Shown piece after piece: positions 9,111-18,395 of a stretch of 64,000 nucleotides of DNA. The stretch is from Gilvimarinus sp. 2_MG-2023 (GTDB lineage: Bacteria > Pseudomonadota > Gammaproteobacteria > Pseudomonadales > Cellvibrionaceae), in contig NZ_JAUOQM010000049.1 in NCBI RefSeq assembly GCF_030547685.1, forward strand, positions 62,001 through 126,000, read 5' to 3'. The position numbers and the translations under genes were made by a program. Below the pieces are notes generated by a model. It worked only from the letters and a program-made list of their open reading frames with translations. It made no database searches and was not told the DNA's origin. Position 1 is the stretch's first letter, and each line of letters begins with the position of its first letter.

Positions 9111-9539
9111 ATGAAAATGATACCCGTTAGCGAACCCTTAAGCCACCTACCACTTAACCTATTCACCCATCGGGTGCGGGCAGGCTTCCCCAGCCCCGCG
9201 GATGATTACATTGAGCAGCCTCTGGATTTAAATGAACATTTAATACGCCACCCAGCTGCCACCTACTACGCCCGTGCCCAAGGAGACTCTATGTTACAAC
9301 TGGGCATTTACGATGGCGACCTCTTGGTGGTAGACCGTTCGCTGGAGCCTAGCCACGGCGATGTGGTGATTGCGGCACTCAATGGCGAGCTAACCTGCAA
9401 GGTACTGGACAAACGCTATGGGCGCCTACTGTCCGGCAACGATGATTTCCCCCCCATTGCCTGCACCGGCGATAACGAGCTGGTGATAGAGGGGGTGGTG
9501 ATTGCATCCATTAGGTATCACCGTGTTTGCTCTGGTTGA
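9111..9539 (+). CDS. umuD: UmuD-like polymerase V accessory protein (S24 self-cleaving)
   Basis: UmuD is the RecA-stimulated self-cleaving subunit of translesion polymerase V. With the ATG at 9111 the protein has 142 aa, the expected cleavage site Ala24-Gly25 (RAGFPSP), and the catalytic dyad at Ser60 (GDSM) and Lys97 (TCKVLD), the same numbers as in E. coli UmuD. An upstream in-frame TTG at 9102 is less likely because it abuts the LexA box. The 3' end overlaps umuC by about 17 bp. Confidence 0.95.
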   Translation: MKMIPVSEPLSHLPLNLFTHRVRAGFPSPADDYIEQPLDLNEHLIRHPAATYYARAQGDSMLQLGIYDGDLLVVDRSLEPSHGDVVIAALNGELTCKVLDKRYGRLLSGNDDFPPIACTGDNELVIEGVVIASIRYHRVCSG

Positions 9540-10776
9540 TTGCAACGCTTTCTACGCCAGTTGCGAGCAGGTGTTCCGCCCCGATCTGCGCGGTCACCCA
9601 GTGGTGGTGTTGAGCAATAATGACGGCTTTATAGTTGCCCGCAGCAAAGAGGCCAAAGCTCTGGGCATACCGGATTTAGAACCGGTCTGGAAGGTTGAGC
9701 ATTTGCTGCGCCAGCATAAGATAACGGTATTTAGCAGCAACTATCCCCTGTACGGCGATTTATCCAGCCGGGTGGTGACTACTTTGCGCCACCATGCGGC
9801 CGAGCTGGAGGTGTACAGCATCGATGAGGTGTTTGTGCGCCCTTGGGCGGCCGATGGCGATCTAAAGGCGCTGGGGCATACCATGAAAACCGCTATTTGG
9901 CGCGATGTGCGCATTCCGGTGGGTGTGGGCATGGCCAGTAGTAAGACTCTGGCTAAATTGGCCAATCGAGCTGCTAAGAAAATACCGGCGTTAGAACACG
10001 TTTGTGTCGTGAGCAACGATTTACAGCGGCAGTGGCTGCTGCAACGGGCGGATATCGAAGATATTTGGGGGGTGGGCCGCCGCTTAGGTAAGCAGCTGCG
10101 GCATTTGGGCATTCACAATGCGTGGGCGCTATCCAGAGTCAATGTAAAATGGCTGCGCCAACGGTTTTCGGTTTGTCTGGAGCGAACCATTGAAGAGCTC
10201 AACGGCATTAGCTGCTTGACCTTGGATGAAGTCCCGCCGGCAAAAAAACAAATTTACTGCACCCGATCTTTTGGGGCAAAAGCCACGACATTAGCACCAG
10301 TTTTACAGGCCACAGCACTCTATGCCACCCGCGCCGCAGAAAAACTGCGCCGCCAACAGCACTTGGTCAAAACACTCCACGTGTTTTTACAAACCTCCCC
10401 GTTTGATCAGCACCACTACGCCCGCAGCTGCACACTACAATTACCTTACCCCACTGACGATACTCGCTTAATTGTCGCGGCGGCGCAGCGCGGTGCAGCG
10501 CATTTGTTTAAGGAGGGTTATCAGTTTTTAAAATCCGGCGTGGGGCTGGTGGACATTGTTGATAAAACTTACCTGCAGGCGGATATGTTCACTCCGGCCC
10601 AGCCGGCAAAAGCCAACGCCTTAATGCAGGTCATGGACAGTATTAACACCAAGTACGGCAGTAGCACCGTACACACCGCAGCGGAAGGCGTGCGTAAAAA
10701 ATGGGCCATGCGCCAGAGTTACCGCTCGCCGAGCTACACCACCTGCTGGCAAGACTTACCTAAGATCAGCTGTTAA
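9523..10776 (+). CDS. umuC: DNA polymerase V catalytic subunit UmuC (Y-family)
   Basis: Translesion polymerase with the Y-family signature LVDCNAFYASCEQ at the N-terminus and the catalytic acidic motif YSIDEVF near residue 100. A GMASSKTLAKLANRAAK helix and a little-finger region with UmuC-type DUF4113-like C-terminal sequence (KYGSSTVHTAAEG, RSPSYTTCW) follow. I chose the GTG at 9523 because it gives the usual (M)FALVDCNAFYASCE start (417 aa); a TTG at 9502 would add seven residues. It overlaps umuD, as in a translationally coupled umuDC operon. Its stop overlaps the stop of the convergent diguanylate cyclase gene by 4 bp. Confidence 0.95.
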   Translation: MFALVDCNAFYASCEQVFRPDLRGHPVVVLSNNDGFIVARSKEAKALGIPDLEPVWKVEHLLRQHKITVFSSNYPLYGDLSSRVVTTLRHHAAELEVYSIDEVFVRPWAADGDLKALGHTMKTAIWRDVRIPVGVGMASSKTLAKLANRAAKKIPALEHVCVVSNDLQRQWLLQRADIEDIWGVGRRLGKQLRHLGIHNAWALSRVNVKWLRQRFSVCLERTIEELNGISCLTLDEVPPAKKQIYCTRSFGAKATTLAPVLQATALYATRAAEKLRRQQHLVKTLHVFLQTSPFDQHHYARSCTLQLPYPTDDTRLIVAAAQRGAAHLFKEGYQFLKSGVGLVDIVDKTYLQADMFTPAQPAKANALMQVMDSINTKYGSSTVHTAAEGVRKKWAMRQSYRSPSYTTCWQDLPKISC

Positions 10777-12461
10777 TCAATCACGACTTTGTTACGGCCA
10801 TTACCTTTGGCGCGATACAAAGCGATATCAGCATGATGCAGCAGGGTGTCGATACTTTCCCCGGGCAAGCCCCAGTGAGCACCAACACTAAGCGTTAAAG
10901 GGGTGCCCGTACGCACGCTTTCTTCGGCAACCATCGCTCGGATTCGCTCGGCCGCTTGCATCACGACCGCGTGCTCACAGGGGCCCATCACGACGACAAA
11001 TTCATCGCCGCCCCAACGCCCTACTTGATCATAGGGCCGAATAGAGGCGCGCAACCAAAGCGCCACACGGCGCAGAATCTCGTCGCCAAACTGATGGCCG
11101 TGCTCATCATTGATGCTTTTAAAGTGATCGACATCAATCCACAGAATGCCGAAGTTCACTTGTTCGCGCTCGGCGCGCACGATCATTTCATTTAAAATAT
11201 CATCCAGACCGCGCCGGTTTTTTAAATCCGTTAATGGATCGGTGCGTGCTTGCCTATGCAGCTGCTCGGTGCGGTGTTCCACCCGCGCTTCCAACTCTTC
11301 GGTATTGCGCCGTACGCGATCAGTCATTTTCTCGAAATGATCGGCCAAACGACCAATTTCATTATCTGGCTTGGGTAAATACGGCAAGTCATAGTTGCCC
11401 TCCCGCACCCGATGCACTGCCGCTTCCAGACTTACCACGGGTTTGAGTACGCGCGAGCGAATAACCCAGTGAAATACCGTCAATGTAACTATCAGTGTTG
11501 CCAGAAATACCAACCCCAACGGCCAAAAATAACTTTTAGGTACCAGCACGCTCAAATCTAACAGGGTGATTTCAAACCAACCAATAGAGGGCAGATAAGC
11601 CACGCCCACCAGATGCTTTTTGCCATCGATCACCACAAAGCCACTTTCCACTGAACCCGGTGCATCGCCACGCTTTTTTAACAGCGCCAGCATTCCCAAC
11701 ATTTTTTGTTTGTCTTGAGAGTGCTCGAATAAAAGATCCACGGTTTTCTTTTGCCCTTCGGGTTTGATAATACTGGCAAAATCGATGTAGTTACGGTCAC
11801 GATACAACTGAATTGCGCCGTTATAATCGGCAAACAGAGTGGTAATGCCTTCTTGACCAATATCGACGATATCTTGCAAGAAAGCGTCCAGATTCAAGCC
11901 GGTGCCCACCATGGCCACCACCTCACCCGCCTCTGAGCGCACCAGCACATCAATCCACAGCTTGGTAACACCGAGCTGAGTATCTGGGTTGACGTTAAGG
12001 TGAAAATCTCGCCCCTCTTCTACCAATTGAAAAAACCAGGCGTCGTCGCCGGAGGCGGGGTCTAAAATATAGCGAAATTGATCATCGGCGTAATCATTTT
12101 GCGCATTGTTAAAGTAGTAATGACGATTTTCGGTCAGGGCAATAAAATAGCTTTTAGCGCCAAAACCGGCGCGGAAGTTCTCGAGCTCGCGAATGGCCTG
12201 GGTTTTAAGATCTGAGTTATCAGGCTCAAGAGCCCACTGTTTAAGCACAGGAGTACGAGCCAGCTGTTTAGCCAAGCCAATTTCTCGCTCCAGTGAGCTG
12301 AGCAGGCGTGCGCTGTCGTAGCGCACCTGTATTTCAGTGACCTGCCGCCCCCAGCGCTCAATGATGGACTGACTAAGGGTTTGGTAGGCCCACCAAGAGG
12401 CGCCACCGGCACAAAGAATTAAAGCAGTGGCCAACCCCAAAAAGCGTGTATTTAAGCTCAA
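10773..12461 (-). CDS. Membrane diguanylate cyclase with periplasmic dCACHE-like sensor, HAMP and GGDEF
   Basis: The 562-aa protein makes cyclic di-GMP. Residues 7-27 are the first membrane helix, about 30-300 a periplasmic double-Cache-like sensor, and about 310-333 the second helix. A HAMP segment follows with a short coiled coil (ELEARVEHRTEQLHRQ), then the GGDEF domain from about 405. The active site reads WGGDEF (about 484-489), and an RPYD motif five residues before it is the allosteric inhibitory I-site, so both catalysis and product inhibition are predicted. A periplasmic binding-protein gene lies upstream on the same strand, 135 bp away, and may be functionally linked. Confidence 0.93.
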   Translation of the reverse strand: MSLNTRFLGLATALILCAGGASWWAYQTLSQSIIERWGRQVTEIQVRYDSARLLSSLEREIGLAKQLARTPVLKQWALEPDNSDLKTQAIRELENFRAGFGAKSYFIALTENRHYYFNNAQNDYADDQFRYILDPASGDDAWFFQLVEEGRDFHLNVNPDTQLGVTKLWIDVLVRSEAGEVVAMVGTGLNLDAFLQDIVDIGQEGITTLFADYNGAIQLYRDRNYIDFASIIKPEGQKKTVDLLFEHSQDKQKMLGMLALLKKRGDAPGSVESGFVVIDGKKHLVGVAYLPSIGWFEITLLDLSVLVPKSYFWPLGLVFLATLIVTLTVFHWVIRSRVLKPVVSLEAAVHRVREGNYDLPYLPKPDNEIGRLADHFEKMTDRVRRNTEELEARVEHRTEQLHRQARTDPLTDLKNRRGLDDILNEMIVRAEREQVNFGILWIDVDHFKSINDEHGHQFGDEILRRVALWLRASIRPYDQVGRWGGDEFVVVMGPCEHAVVMQAAERIRAMVAEESVRTGTPLTLSVGAHWGLPGESIDTLLHHADIALYRAKGNGRNKVVID

Positions 12462-12596
12462 GGACGCACTCCTGTAGCATTATGTGAACTTACGTGCCAT
12501 TACAGCAAAGTGCGGCCGCCCCGTCTACGCTTAATCTTGCTCGGTCTAAAAAACACACCGTATTATGGCTCTCTCAAAACCCTATCCCACCCTATG

Positions 12597-13376
12597 TTAT
12601 AGGGGGCTGGGAAGGGCCGGTCGACCGGCAGCGTTCATAATCTCGGCATAGCGCCCTGTTTGGCGCAGGTGCTTGAGCCCTTTATCCAGAGCATCACTCA
12701 AAACAACAGAGCGAGGCGAAGAGGCATCAAAAGCAATAAAAATATCACTGCGATAGAAACTGCGGCCTTTGATAAAGGCGGCTGGGTCTAACTCCAAGGC
12801 ATCTAGGTTAAAAGCAAACACCTCATCAAACATCAAGACCAAATCGAAGCGCTGCGCCTCAAGCATCAATAACAAGCTTTTTTGTGTGGGTACGGCCTGG
12901 ATCTTAAACCGATGTTTGTGTCTTTCGAAGACATCGCCGTATTCAAATCCGAGAATGACGCCAATTTTTGTACCATTGGGTATATCGGCAATTTGGGTAT
13001 AAGGGTGCACATTGTCGGCACGATAAATAAAAGAAACACCGGCGTGTAACAGCGGTTCGGTACCAAAATGGAAGCGAGCCTCGGTGTTGGCCTGTCGGGT
13101 GACATTCCAGCAGGCGTCCACCTGCCCCTGCTCTACCATGCGCAAGGCACGGGCGTAGGGAGCCGCATGGATTAACAGCTGGTACCTTTGAGTCGCAAAG
13201 GCCTCGGCGGCGATTTGATGCGACAACCCCCGCCCTTGCGGGCCAGAAAAGGGGAGCCAGCTGTCCTCAGCGGCAATACGCACCATTCGGTTGACGCCCT
13301 GGGCCCAGCTGGGCTGGCCGCCCAGTAATACGAGAGCCAACACCATGACTACCCAAGGGTTTAACTGCTTTGCCAT
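12597..13376 (-). CDS. Periplasmic amino-acid-type solute-binding protein (SBP_bac_3 family)
   Basis: With the start at 13376 (MAKQLNPWVVMVLALVLLGG) the protein has 259 aa and a clear signal peptide ending WAQG; an upstream in-frame ATG at 13421 would place 15 polar residues before it. The body has SBP_bac_3 features: an early WLPFSGPQGRGLSHQIAAEAF segment, DACWNVTR, a hinge-like IGVILGFEYGDVF, and the final SDALDKGLKHLRQTGRYAEIMN. No ABC permease or ATPase lies nearby. Such orphans often feed ligand information to sensors, and here a Cache-GGDEF protein is the next gene downstream. The ligand is unknown. Confidence 0.82.
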   Translation of the reverse strand: MAKQLNPWVVMVLALVLLGGQPSWAQGVNRMVRIAAEDSWLPFSGPQGRGLSHQIAAEAFATQRYQLLIHAAPYARALRMVEQGQVDACWNVTRQANTEARFHFGTEPLLHAGVSFIYRADNVHPYTQIADIPNGTKIGVILGFEYGDVFERHKHRFKIQAVPTQKSLLLMLEAQRFDLVLMFDEVFAFNLDALELDPAAFIKGRSFYRSDIFIAFDASSPRSVVLSDALDKGLKHLRQTGRYAEIMNAAGRPALPSPL

Positions 13377-13511
13377 AACCGTGAAATACTCGCCTCTAGA
13401 CGCGTTGATGAGTATGGTCAAATACCACGCTTACCACCAGTTTATAACACGACGGGAAAGAAGCCAGTTCAGTGCGTAATTTCCAAGTCTCAGTAGGCAA
13501 ACTCTGATTTC

Positions 13512-14183
13512 TTAGCGCGGCGGGTCAATACGTGTCGCGGTGCTGGTATTGGTGCGAAACCAGCCGGCAATAGCATATCGATCGCGTTGAGCCGGTAGCA
13601 CCTGGTGGGGAAAATCTTCGCTCAAAAACACCACCAATGTGCCTCGCTGCGGGCGCACTTTCACCCCGGTTGCATCCTCTTGGTTGGCGTAGAGCACCAG
13701 CTCACCGCCATCGTTATCGCCCCACTCGGGGTTTAGATAGGCCACCACGGATAACACCCGGTTGCGCTCGCCTTTAAAGGCATCCAGGTGGCGCGCGTAG
13801 TAGGCGCCGGGGGCATAGTGGGAATAATGGCTTTCAAACGAGAACAAACCCAGCAGTAACTGGCGATTGAGGATAAGGCGCAGCTGATCTGTCCATTGGC
13901 ACCACAGGGCGCCCGGTGGAGTATCTCCGGTTATCCAGACAATTTCGTCACTGCGAATTCTCTGCTCATGGACAAAGTCACTCTGCCGCCCAATACCGGC
14001 CGCGACAAACTCGGTCTCATCGAGGTTACTCACCTGCTGTAATAATTGCCGGGTTAAGGGTTCAGGCAAGGCCTCGGGTAAAATACTGTAACCGCGTTCG
14101 CGTATATCACAGGCCACCTTGGCAAACAAAGCGGCACTTTGCTCGCTGGTTTGACCGATATCGGTGGCAAAACTGGTGTTCAT
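13512..14183 (-). CDS. 2-oxoglutarate/Fe(II)-dependent dioxygenase, prolyl 4-hydroxylase-like
   Basis: A 223-aa oxygenase of the SM-20/P4Hc type. The iron-binding HxD is visible in YYARHLDAF (about 133-141). The distal His is in SEDFPHQVLPAQRDRYAIAGWF, where the following Arg binds 2-oxoglutarate. The WGDNDGGELVLYANQ segment is typical of the double-stranded beta-helix core. It is a single gene with no obvious partner. The substrate (protein prolyl or aspartyl side chain, or a small molecule) cannot be determined. Confidence 0.88.
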   Translation of the reverse strand: MNTSFATDIGQTSEQSAALFAKVACDIRERGYSILPEALPEPLTRQLLQQVSNLDETEFVAAGIGRQSDFVHEQRIRSDEIVWITGDTPPGALWCQWTDQLRLILNRQLLLGLFSFESHYSHYAPGAYYARHLDAFKGERNRVLSVVAYLNPEWGDNDGGELVLYANQEDATGVKVRPQRGTLVVFLSEDFPHQVLPAQRDRYAIAGWFRTNTSTATRIDPPR

Positions 14184-14399
14184 GGCAGTGCCTCAGGCGG
14201 GCCACATTATCGCGGCCATTAACGGCATTGCACACTCGCAGCCGGGGTAGTGCTATTTAAAGCACTTACTCGCTACTGGCAAGCTTTATTTGCTCTCACT
14301 CGCATCAACCAGCCTGCTCAACGAGGCTGGCCAGCCGCTTTTTTAGCGCGTAGACTCAGCCCTTATCACACCAACGCCTCTGACCCAAAGGCTGCTTTT

Positions 14400-15167
14400 A
14401 TGCTCCGTATCGCGCGATTCTTTCTCGATAACCCTCTGCGTAATTACAACTATTTCCTGTTGGACGAACACAACCGCGCCTTGATCATCGACCCCACCGA
14501 TGCGGCTTTAACGCTGGAGTACCTCAAAAACCAAAACCTAACTGCCGAGGCGATTTGGATCACCCACGAAGACCTCGACCATATCGGTGGCGCCGATGAG
14601 GTGAGTGCCCAATTAAACATTCCCCTTTGGGCGCCTAAAGCCTTTTCGCATTTAATGCAAAGCGCACAGAGTTTTAACGGGAGCGACACACTGCACTTTG
14701 CCGGGCAGAGCTTTAGCATCAAACACTTGCAAGGTCATACCCCACATCACCATGTTTTTTATAGCGCGGAGCAAAACCTGCTGATATCGGGGGATATGCT
14801 GTTCAATTACGGTATCGGTAAGGTGCGCCAGGGACAACATCAGAAAATGTACGAATCGATTCAATGGTTGGCAGAGCTGCCCGGCGAAACGGTTTATCTG
14901 ACCGCTCACGATTACGATCTAATCGGCTTGCGCTTTGCGCTGTCACTACAACCCCATAAAACCGAGCTGCACGATAAGCTTGCGCATTTAGAATCCCTAA
15001 CCCCGGAGCAACGCCCGCTGTTAAACATTGCTGAGCAGCGCCAGCACAGCCCCTATTTTTTACTGGATAATCCCGAAATCCATCAAGCACTTAAACAAAA
15101 AGGCATGCCTTGCGACACGCCCTTTGCGGTGTTTAAGTCCATTCGGTTACTGCGCGATGAGTTTTAA
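14400..15167 (+). CDS. Metallo-beta-lactamase-fold hydrolase, glyoxalase II-like
   Basis: With the ATG at 14400 the protein has 255 aa and starts MLRIARFFLDNPLRNYNYFL, like hydroxyacylglutathione hydrolases. The zinc motif reads THEDLDHIGG: compared with the usual THxHxDH, the second His is replaced by Asp. Later metal ligands are present in GHTPHHH and LLISGDMLF. The TAHDYDLIGLRFALSLQP segment corresponds to GloB's GHEY, here HDY, in the C-terminal substrate domain. An in-frame ATG at 14250 would add 50 residues without homologous character, so it was not used. It could be a divergent GloB paralogue with altered metal use; this is inference. Confidence 0.82.
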   Translation: MLRIARFFLDNPLRNYNYFLLDEHNRALIIDPTDAALTLEYLKNQNLTAEAIWITHEDLDHIGGADEVSAQLNIPLWAPKAFSHLMQSAQSFNGSDTLHFAGQSFSIKHLQGHTPHHHVFYSAEQNLLISGDMLFNYGIGKVRQGQHQKMYESIQWLAELPGETVYLTAHDYDLIGLRFALSLQPHKTELHDKLAHLESLTPEQRPLLNIAEQRQHSPYFLLDNPEIHQALKQKGMPCDTPFAVFKSIRLLRDEF

Positions 15168-15175
15168 CCGCGCCG

Positions 15176-15934
15176 TCAACTTTCAACCTGATTAGCCGCG
15201 GCACAAATTTGCGCGAAATGTTCCGGGTCGAGGCTGGCGCCCCCTACCAATAAACCGTCCACATGATTAATCGCCAACAGCTCGGCGGCATTGTCTTTTT
15301 TAACACTGCCACCATAGAGAATGTTGACCTCATTAGCGGCCGAGCCCAAAATAGCGTCGAGCTCTTGGTAAATAAATTCGTGCACCTCTGCCACCACCTC
15401 AGGGCTGGCCGCTTTACCGGTACCGATAGCCCATACCGGTTCATAAGCAATACACAAAGTTTCACCGGTCAAATCCAATCCATCGAGGGTTTGGTGCAAC
15501 TGACGGTAGAGAATATCGCGGGTTAACCCCAATTCGTATTGCTGCAGGTTTTCACCAATACACACAATAGGCATCACACCCGCCACCAGCGCCCGCTCGA
15601 CCTTGGTGCGACAGGACTGGTTATTTTCCAAAAAAACCTGGCGGCGCTCGGAGTGGCCAATCAAACAAAAATCACACCCCACCTCTTTGAGCATTTGCGC
15701 GGAGGTTTCGCCGGTAAACGCGCCAGATTCAAATTTACTGATATTTTGGCTGCCAACCATAATGGAGGAATTGCGCAGTACATTGACCAAGCCACTGATG
15801 TACACATAAGGTGGAGCAATACCAATGCGGGCATTAAAGTTTTGATTGCGAATGGACGCAACCGACGCTGCGATCAGATCGGTACCGCCATTTAACTTCC
15901 AGTTAGCCACCACCAGCGGTGATTTCTTTGACAT
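15176..15934 (-). CDS. tpiA: Triosephosphate isomerase
   Basis: The 252-aa TIM-barrel enzyme interconverts dihydroxyacetone phosphate and glyceraldehyde 3-phosphate. Catalytic residues are Lys13 in NWKLNG, His94 in IGHSERR and Glu165 in AYEPVWAIGTG; the phosphate-binding YGGSVK is present near the C-terminus. In many gammaproteobacteria tpiA is followed by secG, but here it stands alone and is convergent with the glyoxalase-like gene 8 bp away. It may be the only copy or a second, relocated one. Confidence 0.96.
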   Translation of the reverse strand: MSKKSPLVVANWKLNGGTDLIAASVASIRNQNFNARIGIAPPYVYISGLVNVLRNSSIMVGSQNISKFESGAFTGETSAQMLKEVGCDFCLIGHSERRQVFLENNQSCRTKVERALVAGVMPIVCIGENLQQYELGLTRDILYRQLHQTLDGLDLTGETLCIAYEPVWAIGTGKAASPEVVAEVHEFIYQELDAILGSAANEVNILYGGSVKKDNAAELLAINHVDGLLVGGASLDPEHFAQICAAANQVES

Positions 15935-16128
15935 ATTCTCTCCGGCCTCTGCCTAAACAATACTTATCACTCTATTCTAACACAGGCGATGAGGCTGCCA
16001 ATATTGCCTTTCCCTGAAACAACACTTAAGCCGCACTGGCTGATTTTCTTGAATCATCGGTACACAATCTGCTAAAGTTCGCCGCTTTTACCCTCAGCAC
16101 TGGTTGCCAGTCATAAAGGATAAACATC

Positions 16129-16680
16129 ATGGCAGATAGCCCTTACCTATGGATATTTGTGGTAACCAGCTTGGCGCTCACTTGGCTGTGTCGACGCCAA
16201 TTGCGCAATCCCAAATGCCACGGATTTTACCGTTTCTTTGCTTTTGAGCTGTTACTGGTTCTGGCCGTAGTCAATATTCACCCCACTGAGATGGACTTCT
16301 TCTCACCCCTTGGCACCATTGCCGGCGGGTTTACCCTAGCTTCTTTGATGGTGGCCTTTCTCGGCTATAAAGCGCTGCAAAAAGCCGGCGTAACCGACCG
16401 CCACCAGCCGGAAAACTTTCCGTTTGAAAACACCCAACAAGTGGTTACCTGGGGCATATACGCCTATATACGCCACCCAATGTACGCGTCTTTGATTCTG
16501 CTGGGGATTGGTCTGTTGCTACACGGCATAACACCGTTAACCGGAGGCTTACTGACCGGGGTTTGTGTGTTTGTGTGGCTGGCGGCGAAAACCGAAGAGC
16601 AAGAAAGCTTGGCTTTTTTTGGCCAGCCCTATGCAGAGTATCAACGCCAAAGCAAAATGCTGGTTCCGCAGGTTATTTAA
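16129..16680 (+). CDS. Isoprenylcysteine carboxyl methyltransferase/PEMT-like membrane methyltransferase
   Basis: The 183-aa membrane protein has about five hydrophobic segments. It carries the family signature GIYAYIRHPMYASLILLGIG (about 107-126) and the C-terminal cofactor-binding block KTEEQESLAFFGQPYAEYQRQ. These are the S-adenosylmethionine-binding residues of bacterial ICMT/PEMT-type enzymes. The substrate is unknown. AAGGA lies upstream of the ATG. It is flanked by unrelated genes and is probably monocistronic. Confidence 0.85.
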   Translation: MADSPYLWIFVVTSLALTWLCRRQLRNPKCHGFYRFFAFELLLVLAVVNIHPTEMDFFSPLGTIAGGFTLASLMVAFLGYKALQKAGVTDRHQPENFPFENTQQVVTWGIYAYIRHPMYASLILLGIGLLLHGITPLTGGLLTGVCVFVWLAAKTEEQESLAFFGQPYAEYQRQSKMLVPQVI

Positions 16681-16722
16681 AGCATCCATCTGCCTCCCCG
16701 CACACAATCAAACTTCGGCTCT

Positions 16723-18381
16723 TTATGCCAGCAGCGGTTTAAGCTCTGCCAGGTGTGAATCATAATGTCGCCAACGCTCGATTGAACCCTGATAGAGCGG
16801 GCGCGATGCTTGGTCGTAACTGGCGGTGGCTACCGCCCGCCCGGTGCGATAGAAATCTTCACATCGCTCATCCCACGCCAAGTTACAAAAATTTAAAGCC
16901 GCGGCCACCACAGGCTTAAAATCTTGCACCAGTGTTTCGTATTGCAGGGTGTGTAACGCCACGACATTCGCCGTTTTCAGCGCCTGCATCCACGCCTGAT
17001 AACGCTGGTAATAATCCGCCAAGCTGGCCAAATCGTAAGCGTAATCGTGGGCACCGGAAAAGTACTGAAAATAACAAGACAGACATGTATCCACAGGATT
17101 GCGCGTGACGTGTATGATTTTTGCCTCGGGAAAGACCCGACTAATCAACAGTAAATGTTTAAAGTTGTCCGGCATTTTATCAATCATCACTGAAACTTTT
17201 TGCCCAGTAGAATTGGGCAGATGTGTTTGATAAATCGCTCGCATTTGAGCGATATCAGGCGCGGTTAGTTGTGCAACACCCTCCGGATAGCCATAGCCCT
17301 GCGCCTGCATAAACTGAATAAGATGAGCTACCCCTTGAGTTTCACCGGCGCCTTCCACCTGCGGGTGGCTGGCCAAAATCTGCTCGGTTAAACTGGTGCC
17401 CGAGCGCGGCATCCCGACCACAAAAACAGGCACGACACTCAATGTGTCATGCTCACGTTTGGCCGGAAAACAATCGGCACCGTCGAGCGCCGCTTGCAGT
17501 GCAGCAAAAAACGTTTGCGTTGCATCGGCGCGATAGCCAATAGCCGCCGCCCGGTTGGCCTGTCGATACACCGCAAAAGCTCGGTCGTAATCCGCCTGCT
17601 TGTCCAGTATTTTGCCCAGAGTAAATAAACCCAAAGCTCGGTCTGCGCCTTGCAGCCTATCGCTTTGACACAGGCGTTCTAAACACTCAATGGCACGCTC
17701 GGCCTGAGCATTTTTTTCCCACACCTCAGCCAATACCAAGACACTTGATGCCGACAATTCCTCGAAATTATCTTGCCAGTGGGCGAGCAGATCCTGCGCG
17801 GCCTGCGGGTTATTGCGGCGCAGTAAAACCCGCGCCTGCCCGGCCAGTGCCGATTCGTACTCGGGGCTTGTTGTTAACACCTGTAAGTAGTGAGTCTCGG
17901 CCCGGTTGATATCACCCAGCTCTAACCATAAATCGGCCAGTAAACTTTGCACCTCAAACAGGGTCGGCAGGCGTTGGAAAAGCGGTTGCAAAACATCAAT
18001 CGCCGCTTGGTGCTTACCCTGCCCCGACAACACTTTTGCCAGGTGTACGTGGCCATCAACATGTTCTGGGTTTTGAGCGGTGGCGCGGCTTAAATATTGT
18101 TCGGCCGCCACTAAATCCCCTGCCGCCGCCAAGGCCATACCTGCCAGAAAAAGGGCGTTGTGGTTATTCGGGTTGAGGGCCGCTAAACGCGCAAAACACT
18201 GAGCCGCCTGGGTGTACTGTGCCACTTGGTAACTGCACATACCCAGTAAATGTAAAGCCTCGGATTGGTCGGGCACCTGCTGGCATACTTGCAGAGCCAG
18301 TTGCCCCGCTAAGCGCCAATCACCGGATTGATAGAGCGCTTGAGCCCGTTGCAGAGTCTGCTTTAATTCAACTTCATCCAC
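16723..18381 (-). CDS. TPR-repeat sulfotransferase family protein
   Basis: The 552-aa protein joins about 270 residues of tetratricopeptide repeats (for example ALHLLGMCSYQVAQYTQAAQCFARLAALNPNNH-type units) to a C-terminal sulfotransferase domain. The PAPS 5'-phosphosulfate loop is VVGMPRSGTSLTEQILASHP (about 323-342) and the 3'-phosphate segment IIHVTRNPVDTCLSCYFQ is near residue 424. This architecture is widespread in marine gammaproteobacteria and resembles tyrosylprotein sulfotransferases, but few members have a known substrate. The start overlaps no neighbour and follows the pbpG stop by 14 bp on the same strand, so co-transcription is likely. Confidence 0.9.
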   Translation of the reverse strand: MDEVELKQTLQRAQALYQSGDWRLAGQLALQVCQQVPDQSEALHLLGMCSYQVAQYTQAAQCFARLAALNPNNHNALFLAGMALAAAGDLVAAEQYLSRATAQNPEHVDGHVHLAKVLSGQGKHQAAIDVLQPLFQRLPTLFEVQSLLADLWLELGDINRAETHYLQVLTTSPEYESALAGQARVLLRRNNPQAAQDLLAHWQDNFEELSASSVLVLAEVWEKNAQAERAIECLERLCQSDRLQGADRALGLFTLGKILDKQADYDRAFAVYRQANRAAAIGYRADATQTFFAALQAALDGADCFPAKREHDTLSVVPVFVVGMPRSGTSLTEQILASHPQVEGAGETQGVAHLIQFMQAQGYGYPEGVAQLTAPDIAQMRAIYQTHLPNSTGQKVSVMIDKMPDNFKHLLLISRVFPEAKIIHVTRNPVDTCLSCYFQYFSGAHDYAYDLASLADYYQRYQAWMQALKTANVVALHTLQYETLVQDFKPVVAAALNFCNLAWDERCEDFYRTGRAVATASYDQASRPLYQGSIERWRHYDSHLAELKPLLA

Positions 18382-18395
18382 GCAGGAGCCTCATT

